Below are positions 16,875-25,078 of a DNA stretch of 32,670 nt, one piece after another. Within the stretch, counting starts at the first letter, position 1; every line of letters starts with the position of its first letter. The stretch spans positions 1 through 32,670 of the forward strand of contig CAMLRX010000051.1 of NCBI GenBank assembly GCA_946482545.1, written 5' to 3'. This DNA is from an uncultured Flavihumibacter sp. GTDB taxonomy: Bacteria > Bacteroidota > Bacteroidia > Chitinophagales > Chitinophagaceae. The notes under the pieces were generated by a model that worked only from the letters and a program-made list of their open reading frames with translations, made no database searches and was not told the origin of the DNA. Position numbers and translations under genes: made by a program.

Positions 16875-19800
16875 TTATTGCTTTATAATTTTCCTGAATT
16901 CAACTGTATTTTCAATCGAAAGGCATACCAGGTAGGTGCCGGGTGCCAACTGGCTCAGTTCCGGTAACACGATATTGTTCTGCCCTTTTAGGAAGGTGCA
17001 CTTCCTGGAGAACAGCGTTTTCCCATGAACATCCATCACATAAACGGTACCTGCTTTATGCGCCGGAACCGAAACAGAGAGTTTCGCGATGGTTTGTACC
17101 GGGTTCGGGGTCACCTGCCAGCGCAATACGTCCGTATTGTTCAGGGAGAATACGGAGCTATACATGAAGGTTCCGCTTTTATCCACCTGCTTAATGCGGA
17201 AGCATATTTTTTCAGCTTCAGGGAGTGTGGAAGGCGTGAACTGGTAATTACCATTAAAGCTTCCGCTGAAAGCGACGGAGCCTATTGTTTCGAAACGATT
17301 ACAATCAGTGGACCACTGTACTTCGTAACGCTCCACTTGTTGTTCTTCCGCAACTTTCCAACTGATAACAGCGCTTTCTCCGCTCCGCTTCGCGGCAACG
17401 CTTACAAACTTTACGGGAAGTATGGCGCTGTGGACGGTAACGGTAAGTGGCGTGGCACTGTTGGGGCAACCGGTAAGGGCATCTGCACTCAGGTAGAGGT
17501 TGTACGTGCCTGCGGTTGTAAATGTATTGGAGAAGAGAGAGAAGTTGTTACTGGTGGTGCTGTAAGTGGAAGTAGCGAAGCTTGTACCTGTATTGTCCAT
17601 AAGCGCATACCAGTTGTTCGCAGTTACATTGCTGATGTTTACCTGGAGGTTTTGTCCTTCGGTAATGATGGCGCTTCCGGGCGTGATGGATGGGGTTGCC
17701 GGTGCAGTGCATCCAACGGTGGTTGTGCTGCACCCGTTGCTTTCCGCGCCACCTGTGGCCTGTGCGGTTGCTCTTAATACCCCGTTGTAATACAGGGTGC
17801 CGACCGCAAGTGAAATGCTCCAACTGGTTGCGGTGCTTACATTCACGGAGCCAATCAGTCCGCCGTCCTCGTAAAGCCTGATGGTGCCTGTAAAGGAGGA
17901 AGGCATGGTGCCTGAAACGCTGGTGCTGCTTGCGGTATAGCTTCCCGTGATGGTAGGGCAACTGGCGGGTGTTAATACAGTGGCGGAGGCAGAAGCCGCG
18001 CTGGTACAGCCGTTGACTGTTTGTACCGCGTAATAAGTTTCACTACTGGTCATTGCCGGAACGGTAGCGCTCCATACGCCATTGCTGTTGACCGTAACCG
18101 CGGAACCTGTGGCTGTTCCGGAAGGACTAACGCCTTTGTACACCTGAACACTTGCGCCGGGATAAGCCGAAGTGCCGGAAATGGTGGTGGCGCCATTAAG
18201 CAGGTTACCCGTGGTATTCGTAGTAATAGACGGCGGCTGACTGAAACAGCTTACAGTAAAAGTAGCCGACTGTGTAATGCAACTGGTGCCTGTTTGCGAA
18301 TAGATTTTCAGTTGATCCCCTGTTTGAAGCGTTAGTCCTGAGAACGTGAAACCTGTACCTGTTGTGGTGATGCTTTGCTTGTATTGCCCGTTGATGAATA
18401 AACGCAGTACGTCCCCTGTTGCCGCACCCGTTCCTGTTATTGAAGTATTGGAAGCATAAACAGGCTGGCTGATGCTGAGCGCATTCGTGGCAATAGCAGC
18501 CGGTGTGCCGCTGCTTCCGCTGTTGATGCATACAAATACCGGATTGGAACTGCAACTGCTGTTGTTGGTCACAATCATGTAAACGCCGGTGGCCACGTTG
18601 TTTGAGCCTCCGGAGCATCCATTGGTATAATACGCGAAACTTGTGCTGGTGGGGTAAGTGAGGTTGGTGCCATTACTTACCATATTCGATGTGGGAGAGG
18701 CTGAAGTGGTTGGAACGAGGTACACTGCAACGGTATTGCCTGTCGCGGTAGAAGGCATGGTGCCCGAAATGCCCTTCAGTGATCCACAGCTAAGTACCGG
18801 TGTGGCGGGCGGTGTAATGCAACCCGAAGCTGTAACATTATTGGATTGAAGACATTGCGTTTCGCCACTTGCCTGCGCCCTGGCGTAAAACACATCTCCG
18901 TTTGAAATGCTGGATACGCTTATGCTCCAGGTATTTCCGCTGTTTACCGTTGTGCTACCTACGGAACTTCCGTTTCTGTAAAGCGTGATGGTGGCCGAAC
19001 CAGGCTTGGTGGCATCCATCCTGCTCCAGGTACCGGTTACGGAGATATTGCTGCCCGCCGCTATGGGGCTTGTTAATACAGGTGCTGCGGTACATACCGC
19101 GCTTACCCCGTTGAAGCCGGAAACCGTGATGGTTGGTTGTGCGTTGATCACAGATTGCCAGGCTGCTGCAACGTTCGCGTTGGCAGCATCATCTATCCCG
19201 TAAATATCGGAACGGCTTCCCTGGAGTGCAGAGGAAGGGGAAGTTACAGTGGTGGCGGCAAGCCGGAACGAAGCGGGGTTTCCGATAGCCGTCAATGGTA
19301 CATACCAGTCGTAAAAATAATCCGGGGTATTGCCATCGGTCGTAAGTGCGCGTGATATCTGGGAATGGGTATTCAGTGTATAAGTAGCCACGGGAGCGCC
19401 CGGTGAGGCCGAGCCATCCACGTAGTAAACGGCTACCCGGAAATTCGTTTCCAGTACCACTTCATATTCAAACCCGGGGTTCCCGCTCGAGGTATTGGTG
19501 CCCGCAACATAATTCGGATCCGCATAAGGACCGGTATTCCCGATTTTGCCATCGGTATCCACCAGGATACTGTACCCTTTGGATCCGCTGATTACATTGC
19601 CGATGCGGAGCCTGAACAGGAGGTTCGTGCCATCCGTATAAATATAGAAGCCGCTTCCATCGAATGTTTTTACGATATCTGTAAAGCCGCCGGTAGGGCC
19701 TGTTGCGATGTCTCCGGTAGGTTCAATTACAGCCGGGGGCACTACTTTGAATGCGACCTCACTCTGCGTGATGTCGCTCGTGGTGAATCCGGTTACTGTA

Positions 19801-19985
19801 GCAGAACTGTACGCGTCGCCGTTGGGATTGAGTACGGTAACCCCAGCGCCGCCAACCGGACGGATGATCTGCCCCGGCGATTGGGCTAAAGTAGTTGAGG
19901 TGAAAAAAAACAGGAGTATTCCGGAAAGGAATAAAAAGAAAGGCATGGCCATTCTACGGACGGGTGTGGGTAGTGGTTGGGTCAC
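16875..19985 (-). CDS. Large T9SS-exported surface protein with Ig-like modules
   Basis: A 1036-residue secreted protein. The N-terminus has a signal peptide (hydrophobic FFLFLSGILLFFF, cleavage near LAQS; a second possible start is Met12). Residues of about 40-285 form a module with a possible calcium-type DTDGKIGNTG loop, seen in many Bacteroidota adhesin-like proteins. About 290-850 is Ser/Thr-rich repetitive Ig-like sequence in which the pattern SGT(W/M)...GS...V...W SIS...ARAQA(S/T)G recurs. A fibronectin-like stretch (VISWKVAEEQQVERYEVQWS) then leads to a type A sorting domain (TPNPVQTIAKLSV ... GTYLVCLSIE...RKIIKQ). The sorting domain directs export by the type IX system. No enzymatic domain is seen, so an adhesive or structural role at the cell surface is inferred. 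No clear promoter was found in the 118-base upstream gap. Confidence 0.88.
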   Translation of the reverse strand: MTQPLPTPVRRMAMPFFLFLSGILLFFFTSTTLAQSPGQIIRPVGGAGVTVLNPNGDAYSSATVTGFTTSDITQSEVAFKVVPPAVIEPTGDIATGPTGGFTDIVKTFDGSGFYIYTDGTNLLFRLRIGNVISGSKGYSILVDTDGKIGNTGPYADPNYVAGTNTSSGNPGFEYEVVLETNFRVAVYYVDGSASPGAPVATYTLNTHSQISRALTTDGNTPDYFYDWYVPLTAIGNPASFRLAATTVTSPSSALQGSRSDIYGIDDAANANVAAAWQSVINAQPTITVSGFNGVSAVCTAAPVLTSPIAAGSNISVTGTWSRMDATKPGSATITLYRNGSSVGSTTVNSGNTWSISVSSISNGDVFYARAQASGETQCLQSNNVTASGCITPPATPVLSCGSLKGISGTMPSTATGNTVAVYLVPTTSASPTSNMVSNGTNLTYPTSTSFAYYTNGCSGGSNNVATGVYMIVTNNSSCSSNPVFVCINSGSSGTPAAIATNALSISQPVYASNTSITGTGAATGDVLRLFINGQYKQSITTTGTGFTFSGLTLQTGDQLKIYSQTGTSCITQSATFTVSCFSQPPSITTNTTGNLLNGATTISGTSAYPGASVQVYKGVSPSGTATGSAVTVNSNGVWSATVPAMTSSETYYAVQTVNGCTSAASASATVLTPASCPTITGSYTASSTSVSGTMPSSFTGTIRLYEDGGLIGSVNVSTATSWSISLAVGTLYYNGVLRATAQATGGAESNGCSTTTVGCTAPATPSITPGSAIITEGQNLQVNISNVTANNWYALMDNTGTSFATSTYSTTSNNFSLFSNTFTTAGTYNLYLSADALTGCPNSATPLTVTVHSAILPVKFVSVAAKRSGESAVISWKVAEEQQVERYEVQWSTDCNRFETIGSVAFSGSFNGNYQFTPSTLPEAEKICFRIKQVDKSGTFMYSSVFSLNNTDVLRWQVTPNPVQTIAKLSVSVPAHKAGTVYVMDVHGKTLFSRKCTFLKGQNNIVLPELSQLAPGTYLVCLSIENTVEFRKIIKQ

Positions 19986-20103
19986 AGGAACTGAATTTTA
20001 AAATTGAAAAACAATCTTCGAATCATTCTTCACTGTGTAAAAAGAACACTTTTTGGAGAGGAATATTATTTTAAAAATGTGTTTAACCACCGATTAACAT
20101 AGA

Positions 20104-20136
20104 CAAATAAAAAGCCCCGTGCTTGCGCACAGGGCT
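20104..20136 (-). terminator. Rho-independent terminator after the DUF4920 gene
   Basis: On the minus strand a GC-rich stem (AGCCC and GTGC arms with one mismatch, loop GCAA; 20113-20136) is followed by TTTTATTTG. It lies 22 bases after the DUF4920 stop codon. Confidence 0.75.
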
Positions 20137-20158
20137 GGTTCAGTTATTTCAGGCGTAA

Positions 20159-20632
20159 TTATTTCACCACCATAATACCGCTTGCCAGGAACCTGATCTC
20201 TTTTTTCGGTTCTTTAATGGCATCAATTTCTTCTTTGGATTTTTTCGCATCCTTCGCGTAATGCTTCAATTCATCCACGGATGTAGTAGACAGAAATGCA
20301 TCTCCTTCCAGTACCACGGTTTTTCCTTTCAGGTCTGTGGGAACGAAGAACGCGTAGTCTTTCATTTTTACGAAAGCTGTAGTGTTGTCGTCGATTTTCA
20401 GGTTGATCCAGCAACCTTTTTTGGGGCAGACATCGATTACTGTTGCCACGACCTTTGTTGAAAAGCTGTCTTTCTTTTCAAGTTGTGCCGGGATTTTCGT
20501 GATATTCACGGCACCTTTTTCATTTACGGGCGCACCGTAAACATCGCCGGGTTTTGCGGGGCCTTCGGGTGGCTGCGCGTTGGAGAAATGAGCAGTGGCA
20601 AGTAATGCCAGTACGAATGCAATCTTTTTCAT
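20159..20632 (-). CDS. Exported DUF4920 protein
   Basis: A 157-residue protein of the DUF4920 family, which is common in Bacteroidota and of unknown function. It has a signal peptide (MKKIAFVLALLATAHFSNAQ), then a compact beta-rich domain with the family motif VIDVCPKKGCWINLKI and two nearby cysteines, and FLSTTSVDELKHYAKDAKKSKEEI near the end. The fold resembles small OB/metal-binding periplasmic proteins. The ATG at 20632 is chosen over an in-frame TTG at 20656 because it gives a proper signal peptide and because TATCTTTG just upstream looks like the promoter -7 box. That box would leave a leader of about 16 bases. The gene lies 33 bases after the twin ATPase gene and is followed by a good terminator. 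Confidence 0.85.
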   Translation of the reverse strand: MKKIAFVLALLATAHFSNAQPPEGPAKPGDVYGAPVNEKGAVNITKIPAQLEKKDSFSTKVVATVIDVCPKKGCWINLKIDDNTTAFVKMKDYAFFVPTDLKGKTVVLEGDAFLSTTSVDELKHYAKDAKKSKEEIDAIKEPKKEIRFLASGIMVVK

Positions 20633-20653
20633 CTGATGTGTATTTAGGAGCGC

Positions 20654-20661
20654 CAAAGATA
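20654..20661 (-). promoter_or_regulatory. -7 promoter box of the DUF4920 gene
   Basis: TATCTTTG fits the Bacteroidota TAnnTTTG element exactly and sits just past the stop codon of the upstream ATPase gene. No exact TTG is present at -33, so the assignment rests on the -7 box and on its position relative to the start. Confidence 0.5.
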
Positions 20662-20665
20662 CATT

Positions 20666-22063
20666 TTACAGTTGAAACCGGTGTGTAATGCAGGCAGGCA
20701 CCTCATCGGCGTAATGGCTCACGTAAATGAGGGTGGTCTCGGGCTGGGCGCAGATCATATCGGTGAGCCAGAGGACCTGGTCGCGCTGGGTATCATCCAG
20801 TCCCTGGCACGGTTCATCCAGTACAAGCAGCGGCGGATTTTTGATGAATGCCCTGATAACCAGGAGCAGTCGCTGGGTGCCGAGGGGAAGTCTTACCAAA
20901 GCGTGTTCATACAGGTGCTCAATTTTCAGGATACGTAACCAACTGCGGATCAGTTTTTCCTGCCCTGTGCTCAGTGGCCGGAACAAACCGATCGTGTCAA
21001 AGATGCCGGAACCGATCACATCTGAGGCGGGAGAGAAGGAATTGAAACTGAGGTGGAGTTCCGGGGAAACATAACCAATGTTCTTTTTGATGTCCCAGAT
21101 GCTTTCTCCCGAACCGCGTTTCCGGTCGAAAAGAAGGATATCGTTCGCATAAGCTTGCGGGTTGTCTCCGGTGATCAGACTCAGCAGGGTGGATTTCCCA
21201 CTCCCGTTCGCACCGGAGAGTAACCATTTTTCTCCTTTGTTTACGGTCCAGTTCAGTTGTTGGAGAATATATTTTTCCCCGTAACGCACGGTAACATTGT
21301 GCAGGGCTACTGCCGTGGAGAAAGGCGCTTTCAGGGCAGGCATGTCTTCCGGGAGATCGGGCAACGGGGTAGAGTGTTCTAATTCTTTTTCAGGATGATA
21401 AGCGCTTCGTTTGCCTGAGAACAGCACTTTTCCTTGCTCCAATACCAGCACATCTGTGATGAATATGGGAATCTCTTTGGATGGTCCTGTAATGATGAAC
21501 TGAATACCATGTTCAGCAAGCTCTTCCAAGCCTCGGTGCAGGATGGCGCGTCCCTGCACATCCAGGCCCAGGAAGGGGTTGTCCATAATAAGTACTTCGG
21601 GTTCAGTGGTCAACGCTTTCACCAGTTGCACCCGTTTGTTTTCACCGTTGGAAAGCTGGATCAGCGGACGTTCAAGTAATGTATCAAGATGAAATGCATT
21701 TATCCATTGCCTGATAGCAGTCTGCTGCAGGTGTTCTTCCCCGATGTATTCGGTAACCGTGGCGCTGTCTTCGGCATCCATTGATTGGAAACGTTGCTGG
21801 TAGTAGAAATCGCTGGTATTCGAACGTGTTTTGAACTGGTGTTGTTGCGGGAGGTATGCCATACGTGGTTTGCCTTCCGCGTGAATAAAGCCTTCGTGAA
21901 ACCTGTAATGGGCCAGCATTTCAACGAGCGTGGTTTTCCCGCTGCCCGATGCGCCGGTGATCAGCCAGTGTTCCTGCTGCTGAGTGGAGAAAGAAACATC
22001 ATCCAGTATTTTCTTTCCTGAAAGTGTATGGGTTAAATGCGTAATCGTGAATGAACTGCTCAT
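20666..22063 (-). CDS. Twin-ATPase ABC protein, ModF-like
   Basis: A 465-residue cytoplasmic protein made of two ABC ATPase domains in one chain with no membrane segment, the layout of ModF/YlmA-type proteins. Domain 1 has Walker A GASGSGKTT (37-45), signature LSNGE (137-141) and Walker B ending Asp161-Asn162. Domain 2 has Walker A GANGSGKST (284-292), a degenerate signature LPLGTQ (392-397), Walker B Asp416-Glu417 and an H-loop VSHYADE. One ATP site is therefore canonical and the other degenerate. Members of this group are often annotated with molybdenum uptake, but no molybdate transporter gene is nearby and the real role is uncertain. The gene is upstream of DUF4920 on the same strand. Confidence 0.85.
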   Translation of the reverse strand: MSSSFTITHLTHTLSGKKILDDVSFSTQQQEHWLITGASGSGKTTLVEMLAHYRFHEGFIHAEGKPRMAYLPQQHQFKTRSNTSDFYYQQRFQSMDAEDSATVTEYIGEEHLQQTAIRQWINAFHLDTLLERPLIQLSNGENKRVQLVKALTTEPEVLIMDNPFLGLDVQGRAILHRGLEELAEHGIQFIITGPSKEIPIFITDVLVLEQGKVLFSGKRSAYHPEKELEHSTPLPDLPEDMPALKAPFSTAVALHNVTVRYGEKYILQQLNWTVNKGEKWLLSGANGSGKSTLLSLITGDNPQAYANDILLFDRKRGSGESIWDIKKNIGYVSPELHLSFNSFSPASDVIGSGIFDTIGLFRPLSTGQEKLIRSWLRILKIEHLYEHALVRLPLGTQRLLLVIRAFIKNPPLLVLDEPCQGLDDTQRDQVLWLTDMICAQPETTLIYVSHYADEVPACITHRFQL

Positions 22064-22141
22064 GCCTGCAAGATAGGAACAAAGCTGAAAGTGTGAGGGT
22101 GGGGGCTAAGGAGAAAATCACCGAAAAAGACAACGTGGAAA

Positions 22142-22157
22142 CACCCCTTGCGGGGTG
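22142..22157. repeat. Perfect hairpin CACCCC-TTGC-GGGGTG
   Basis: A 6-base-pair GC-rich stem with a 4-base loop, in the gap between the hom gene end and the ATPase gene start. It is the first of three structured elements in this gap. Confidence 0.6.
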
Positions 22158-22177
22158 AGAAAACAACGTCGGTGGCA

Positions 22178-22204
22178 CCGGTTTTCCCCCAAACCGGGGA
22201 AAAC
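22178..22204. repeat. Two overlapping, mutually exclusive hairpins
   Basis: CCGGTTT/AAACCGG (22178-22184 with 22191-22197) and GTTTTCCCC/GGGGAAAAC (22181-22189 with 22196-22204) are both perfect inverted repeats but share bases, so only one can form at a time. Confidence 0.55.
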
Positions 22205-22246
22205 GTTCATTTCAGCAAAAAGAAAATCACTGAGTAGGTTAGAAGA

Positions 22247-22300
22247 AAACCACGGTACCCGGTGGCGCCGCTATAGCGGTGCCACTGGGTACCGTGGTTT
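22247..22300 (-). terminator. 27-bp palindrome after hom, possible terminator
   Basis: A 54-base near-perfect palindrome centred on CCGCTA|TAGCGG with outer arms AAACCACGGTACCC. It lies about 10 bases after the hom stop codon. On the minus strand it is followed by TTCTTCT, so it may terminate the methionine operon. Read as plus-strand RNA, every position pairs (two G-U wobbles), whereas minus-strand RNA has two C/A mismatches. The stem is far longer than an ordinary terminator. Confidence 0.5.
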
Positions 22301-22310
22301 AACGGGGCAA

Positions 22311-23567
22311 CTAGATAATACCGGCCAGCTCCAGACTCTTCTTCTTCAGCTTGCGAATTTCCACGTCTTCGATCACTGCGTCGGGCGTAACAATCAGCGA
22401 GGTGGCGTTTTCTTTCCACCAGTTGTTTTGTTCCAGTTCCTTGAACGCGATCACGCCTACGAGGTAGTTCCGCTCTTCATGGGCGTGCCATTCTTCGATC
22501 CACTCGAACTTCTCGCGGGGAATATGCTTCCAGTCGGTGAAGCTCACGTACACGCGCATGTAGAATTCGTTGCCGAGTTGGTGTGGTGTATGGTGATACA
22601 GTTTTTTGTATTCGTATTTGTATTGGTAGCGGAGTGCGGCGATATCACTCAGTACTGCGGAGGCGGTAGGGAAACTGCCTGCCCCTTTACCGTAGAAGAA
22701 TTGCTTGTCGGCGAAACCGCTTTCTATCACCACACCGTTGTATTCGTTCTTAACGAAGGCCAGGTGATCGTCGTGTTTCACGAATTGCGGCAGTACGAAA
22801 GCGGCTACTTTACCGTTCTCCAGTTTCTGTGCCTGGGCCACGAGTTTGATCTCGTAATTTTTTTCCCGGGCAACATTTGCGTCGGTGGCCTGAATGTTCT
22901 GGATACCGTTGAACACGATGCCTTCCGTACGCGTGATGATGCCGTAGGCATGGGTGAGCAGGAAGGTCCATTTGTTGGCGGCGTCAAAGCCTTCCACGTC
23001 CAGTTTGGGATCAGCTTCGGCGAAACCCAGTTGTTGTGCCTGCACCAGCGCCTGTTTGAATTCGAGTTTGTCCTCGAACATTTTGGTGAGGATATAGTTG
23101 GTGGACCCGTTCACGATAGCCTTGATGGAATGCAACAGGTCGTTGTCGTAGTATTCTTCCAGGTTACGGATCACCGGGATGGATGCGCAGGCTGCGGATT
23201 CGTACAGCATGGAGTGTCCCGTTTTCTCCTGAAGTTCCAGCAATTCAGTGAGGTGCTCGGCAATCATTTTTTTGCTGGCGCTCACCACGTCTTTCCCATT
23301 GTTCAGCGCGGTTTTCACGATCTGGAAAGCGGGTTCGCTTTCATTGATCACTTCCACAATTACGTTGATCTCAGTATCATTCAGCAGTTCATCTGCATCG
23401 GTAGTGAAAAGTTCTGCAGGCGCGTTTCTTTTTTTGGATGAATCTTTTATACAGACTTTTTTGATAGATGCTTTCAGCGACGGCGTTTTCTGCAAAACTT
23501 TGTACAATCCTTCGCCTACTACGCCAAAACCGAAAAGTCCGATCGTTAATTGTTTGTGTGCCTCCAT
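22311..23567 (-). CDS. hom: Homoserine dehydrogenase
   Basis: A 418-residue monofunctional homoserine dehydrogenase that reduces aspartate semialdehyde to homoserine with NAD(P)H, the branch point to methionine and threonine. I start it at the ATG at 23567, giving MEAHKQLTIGLFGFGVVGEG with the dinucleotide-binding glycine pattern at once; an ATG 48 bases upstream adds only a non-conserved tail. The catalytic region has GSTNYILTKM and LDVEGFDAANKW with the expected lysine. The C-terminal 100 residues (FYMRVYVSFTDWKHIPREKF) resemble a divergent ACT-like regulatory domain. No aspartokinase is fused. It begins 40 bases after the transsulfuration gene, in the same SAM-riboswitch-controlled operon. 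Confidence 0.93.
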   Translation of the reverse strand: MEAHKQLTIGLFGFGVVGEGLYKVLQKTPSLKASIKKVCIKDSSKKRNAPAELFTTDADELLNDTEINVIVEVINESEPAFQIVKTALNNGKDVVSASKKMIAEHLTELLELQEKTGHSMLYESAACASIPVIRNLEEYYDNDLLHSIKAIVNGSTNYILTKMFEDKLEFKQALVQAQQLGFAEADPKLDVEGFDAANKWTFLLTHAYGIITRTEGIVFNGIQNIQATDANVAREKNYEIKLVAQAQKLENGKVAAFVLPQFVKHDDHLAFVKNEYNGVVIESGFADKQFFYGKGAGSFPTASAVLSDIAALRYQYKYEYKKLYHHTPHQLGNEFYMRVYVSFTDWKHIPREKFEWIEEWHAHEERNYLVGVIAFKELEQNNWWKENATSLIVTPDAVIEDVEIRKLKKKSLELAGII

Positions 23568-23607
23568 GGTTATCGTGTTCAGATTTTTATTGATGAATAA
23601 GTGGCGC

Positions 23608-24789
23608 TCAGGCAAAAGCCGGCGCGTGTTTTTTTATGACTGGTTGATCGAAATTGAGGAATGCCTGTTCCAGGTCGTTGATCAGGTCTTCGCTGTCTTC
23701 GAGTCCAATGCTCAGCCTGATCAGGCTATCGGCCACACCGTTGACGCGACGGATATCCGCGGGAATGGATTTGTGCGTCATCTGCGCGGGATGGCAGAGC
23801 AGGCTTTTGATGCCGCCCAGACTTTCCGCCAGTTTGAACAACTCTGTTGACGTAACGAATGAATTTGCCGCTACTTCGGTATCGTCTTTCAAAGTAAAAG
23901 AGACCACGCCTCCGAATGCCGATTGCTGTTTCGCCGCCAGTAAATGGTTGGGGTGGGAGGATAGTCCGGGGTAAAATACTTTGTCAACCGCCGGATGTTG
24001 CTCCAGGTACTTCGCGATGGCCAGTGCATTCCGGCAATGTTCACGCACGCGAAGGTGCAGGGTCTCGAGTCCGCGGATCAGGAGGAAACTGTCGAAAGGT
24101 CCGAGGATATTGCCCGTTGCGTTCTGGAAGAATTTGAGTCTTGCGCCCAATTCAGGTTCAGCGGTTACCACAATGCCTGCGATGATATCGCTGTGTCCGC
24201 CGAGGTATTTGGTGGCGCTGTGCACCACGATATCGGCGCCCAGTTTCAATGGTTGTTGAAGCGCAGGCGTAGCGAAAGTATTGTCTACACAAAGCAATGC
24301 GCGGTGGGCATGGGCCAGTTCCGCGATGGCTGCGATATCGGAGATTTTAAGTGTTGGATTGGTGGGGGTTTCCAGCCAGATAAGCCTGGTGGCAGGGGTG
24401 ATGGCCCTTTTGATTTCCCGGAGGTCGGCGGTATCTACATAAGTTACTTTGATGCCGTACTGGGAATATACTTTATCGAACAGGCGAAAGGCCCCGCCGT
24501 AAATATCATCTACTGCAACTACTTCATCACCACTGCGGAGGAGTTTAATGACGTTGTCGATGGCCGCGAGACCGCTCGCGAAGGCCAGGCCTGTGCTGCC
24601 ACCTTCCAGTTCAGCCACAATCTTTTCGAGGGTGGCACGGGTGGGGTTGTTGCTGCGGGAATAATCGAATCCTTTGTTGATGCCTGGGGCTTCCTGAACA
24701 AAAGTGGAGGTCTGGTAGATGGGCACGGCAATGGCGCCGGTCTGTTCATCTACGGGAATGCTGTGAATCAGTTGTGTTGTCGCTTTCAT
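23608..24789 (-). CDS. metB: Cystathionine gamma-synthase-type PLP enzyme
   Basis: A 393-residue Cys/Met metabolism PLP-dependent enzyme. It has the family motifs YSRSNNPTR (residues 43-51), ASGLAAI, CVDNTFATP with Asp169, and HSATKYLGGHSD with PLP lysine 194. The SIGLEDSEDLINDLEQA signature is near the C-terminus. The SAM-I riboswitch upstream and the downstream homoserine dehydrogenase place it in methionine synthesis, so cystathionine gamma-synthase (activated homoserine plus cysteine) is the best assignment. Cystathionine gamma- or beta-lyase and O-acylhomoserine sulfhydrylase are close relatives that sequence alone does not exclude. The leader between the riboswitch terminator and the ATG is 88 bases and shows no strong Shine-Dalgarno site. 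Confidence 0.9.
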   Translation of the reverse strand: MKATTQLIHSIPVDEQTGAIAVPIYQTSTFVQEAPGINKGFDYSRSNNPTRATLEKIVAELEGGSTGLAFASGLAAIDNVIKLLRSGDEVVAVDDIYGGAFRLFDKVYSQYGIKVTYVDTADLREIKRAITPATRLIWLETPTNPTLKISDIAAIAELAHAHRALLCVDNTFATPALQQPLKLGADIVVHSATKYLGGHSDIIAGIVVTAEPELGARLKFFQNATGNILGPFDSFLLIRGLETLHLRVREHCRNALAIAKYLEQHPAVDKVFYPGLSSHPNHLLAAKQQSAFGGVVSFTLKDDTEVAANSFVTSTELFKLAESLGGIKSLLCHPAQMTHKSIPADIRRVNGVADSLIRLSIGLEDSEDLINDLEQAFLNFDQPVIKKHAPAFA

Positions 24790-24877
24790 TGTAAAACAGT
24801 TTTAAGTAATTGAAAAACAGTTGTTCGAGCGACACCTCTTAGCAAGATTCTTTTTCAGGGGGCTTTCTTCAGGGCAT

Positions 24878-24910
24878 AAAAAAAGCTCTCCCGGAAAGTC
24901 AGGAGAGCTT
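24878..24910 (-). terminator. Expression-platform terminator of the SAM riboswitch
   Basis: Minus-strand stem AAGCTCTCC/GGAGAGCTT (24902-24910 with 24883-24891) followed by seven T residues, between the aptamer and metB. Its 5' arm and loop contain CTGACTT (24896-24902), which is exactly complementary to AAGTCAG at the 3' side of the aptamer (24945-24951). This gives a candidate 7-bp antiterminator that competes with P1. Confidence 0.9.
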
Positions 24911-24947
24911 GGATATATTTTGTTTTGAAATAATCAAGCGGACGCTG

Positions 24948-25058
24948 ACTTATCTGACCCGCTGTAAGCGGGATGGAATTGGCACCTTGTTGCGCATTGC
25001 TGCACAATAGGTTGTCAAGGCTTCATCGGGCCATATCCCTCTGCCTTTCTTGATAAGC
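24948..25058 (-). ncRNA. SAM-I (S-box) riboswitch
   Basis: The leader of the metB-hom operon carries the SAM-I aptamer core in the right order on the minus strand: GCTTATC opening P1, then AGAGGGA, GGCCCGATGAAGCC (kink-turn/pseudoknot region), CAACC, GGTGCCAATTCC (24975-24986), and GATAAG closing P1. An intrinsic terminator follows after 37 bases. When SAM is bound, P1 holds the AAG needed for the antiterminator, so the terminator forms and transcription of the methionine genes stops. No other riboswitch class fits this pattern. Confidence 0.95.
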
Positions 25059-25078
25059 GATGTTGAAAAGAACTGGTG

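Noticed and set aside
17025..17777. 250-codon open frame on the plus strand
   Set aside because: It is antisense to the T9SS surface protein; long shadow frames arise from its repetitive Ser/Thr/Gly codons.
20666..22063. Molybdate transporter ATPase named modF
   Set aside because: The layout is similar, but no molybdenum genes are nearby and the sequence does not prove the substrate, so no symbol was given.
22142..22300. Integron attC site or CRISPR-like repeats
   Set aside because: The hairpins are different from one another, are not evenly spaced, lack attC R/L core boxes, and no integrase or cas gene is present.
22155..23441. 428-codon open frame on the plus strand
   Set aside because: It runs antisense to homoserine dehydrogenase and through the hairpin region, with no recognisable motif.
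23995..24813. 272-codon open frame on the plus strand
   Set aside because: It is antisense to the PLP transsulfuration enzyme, whose motifs are fully intact.
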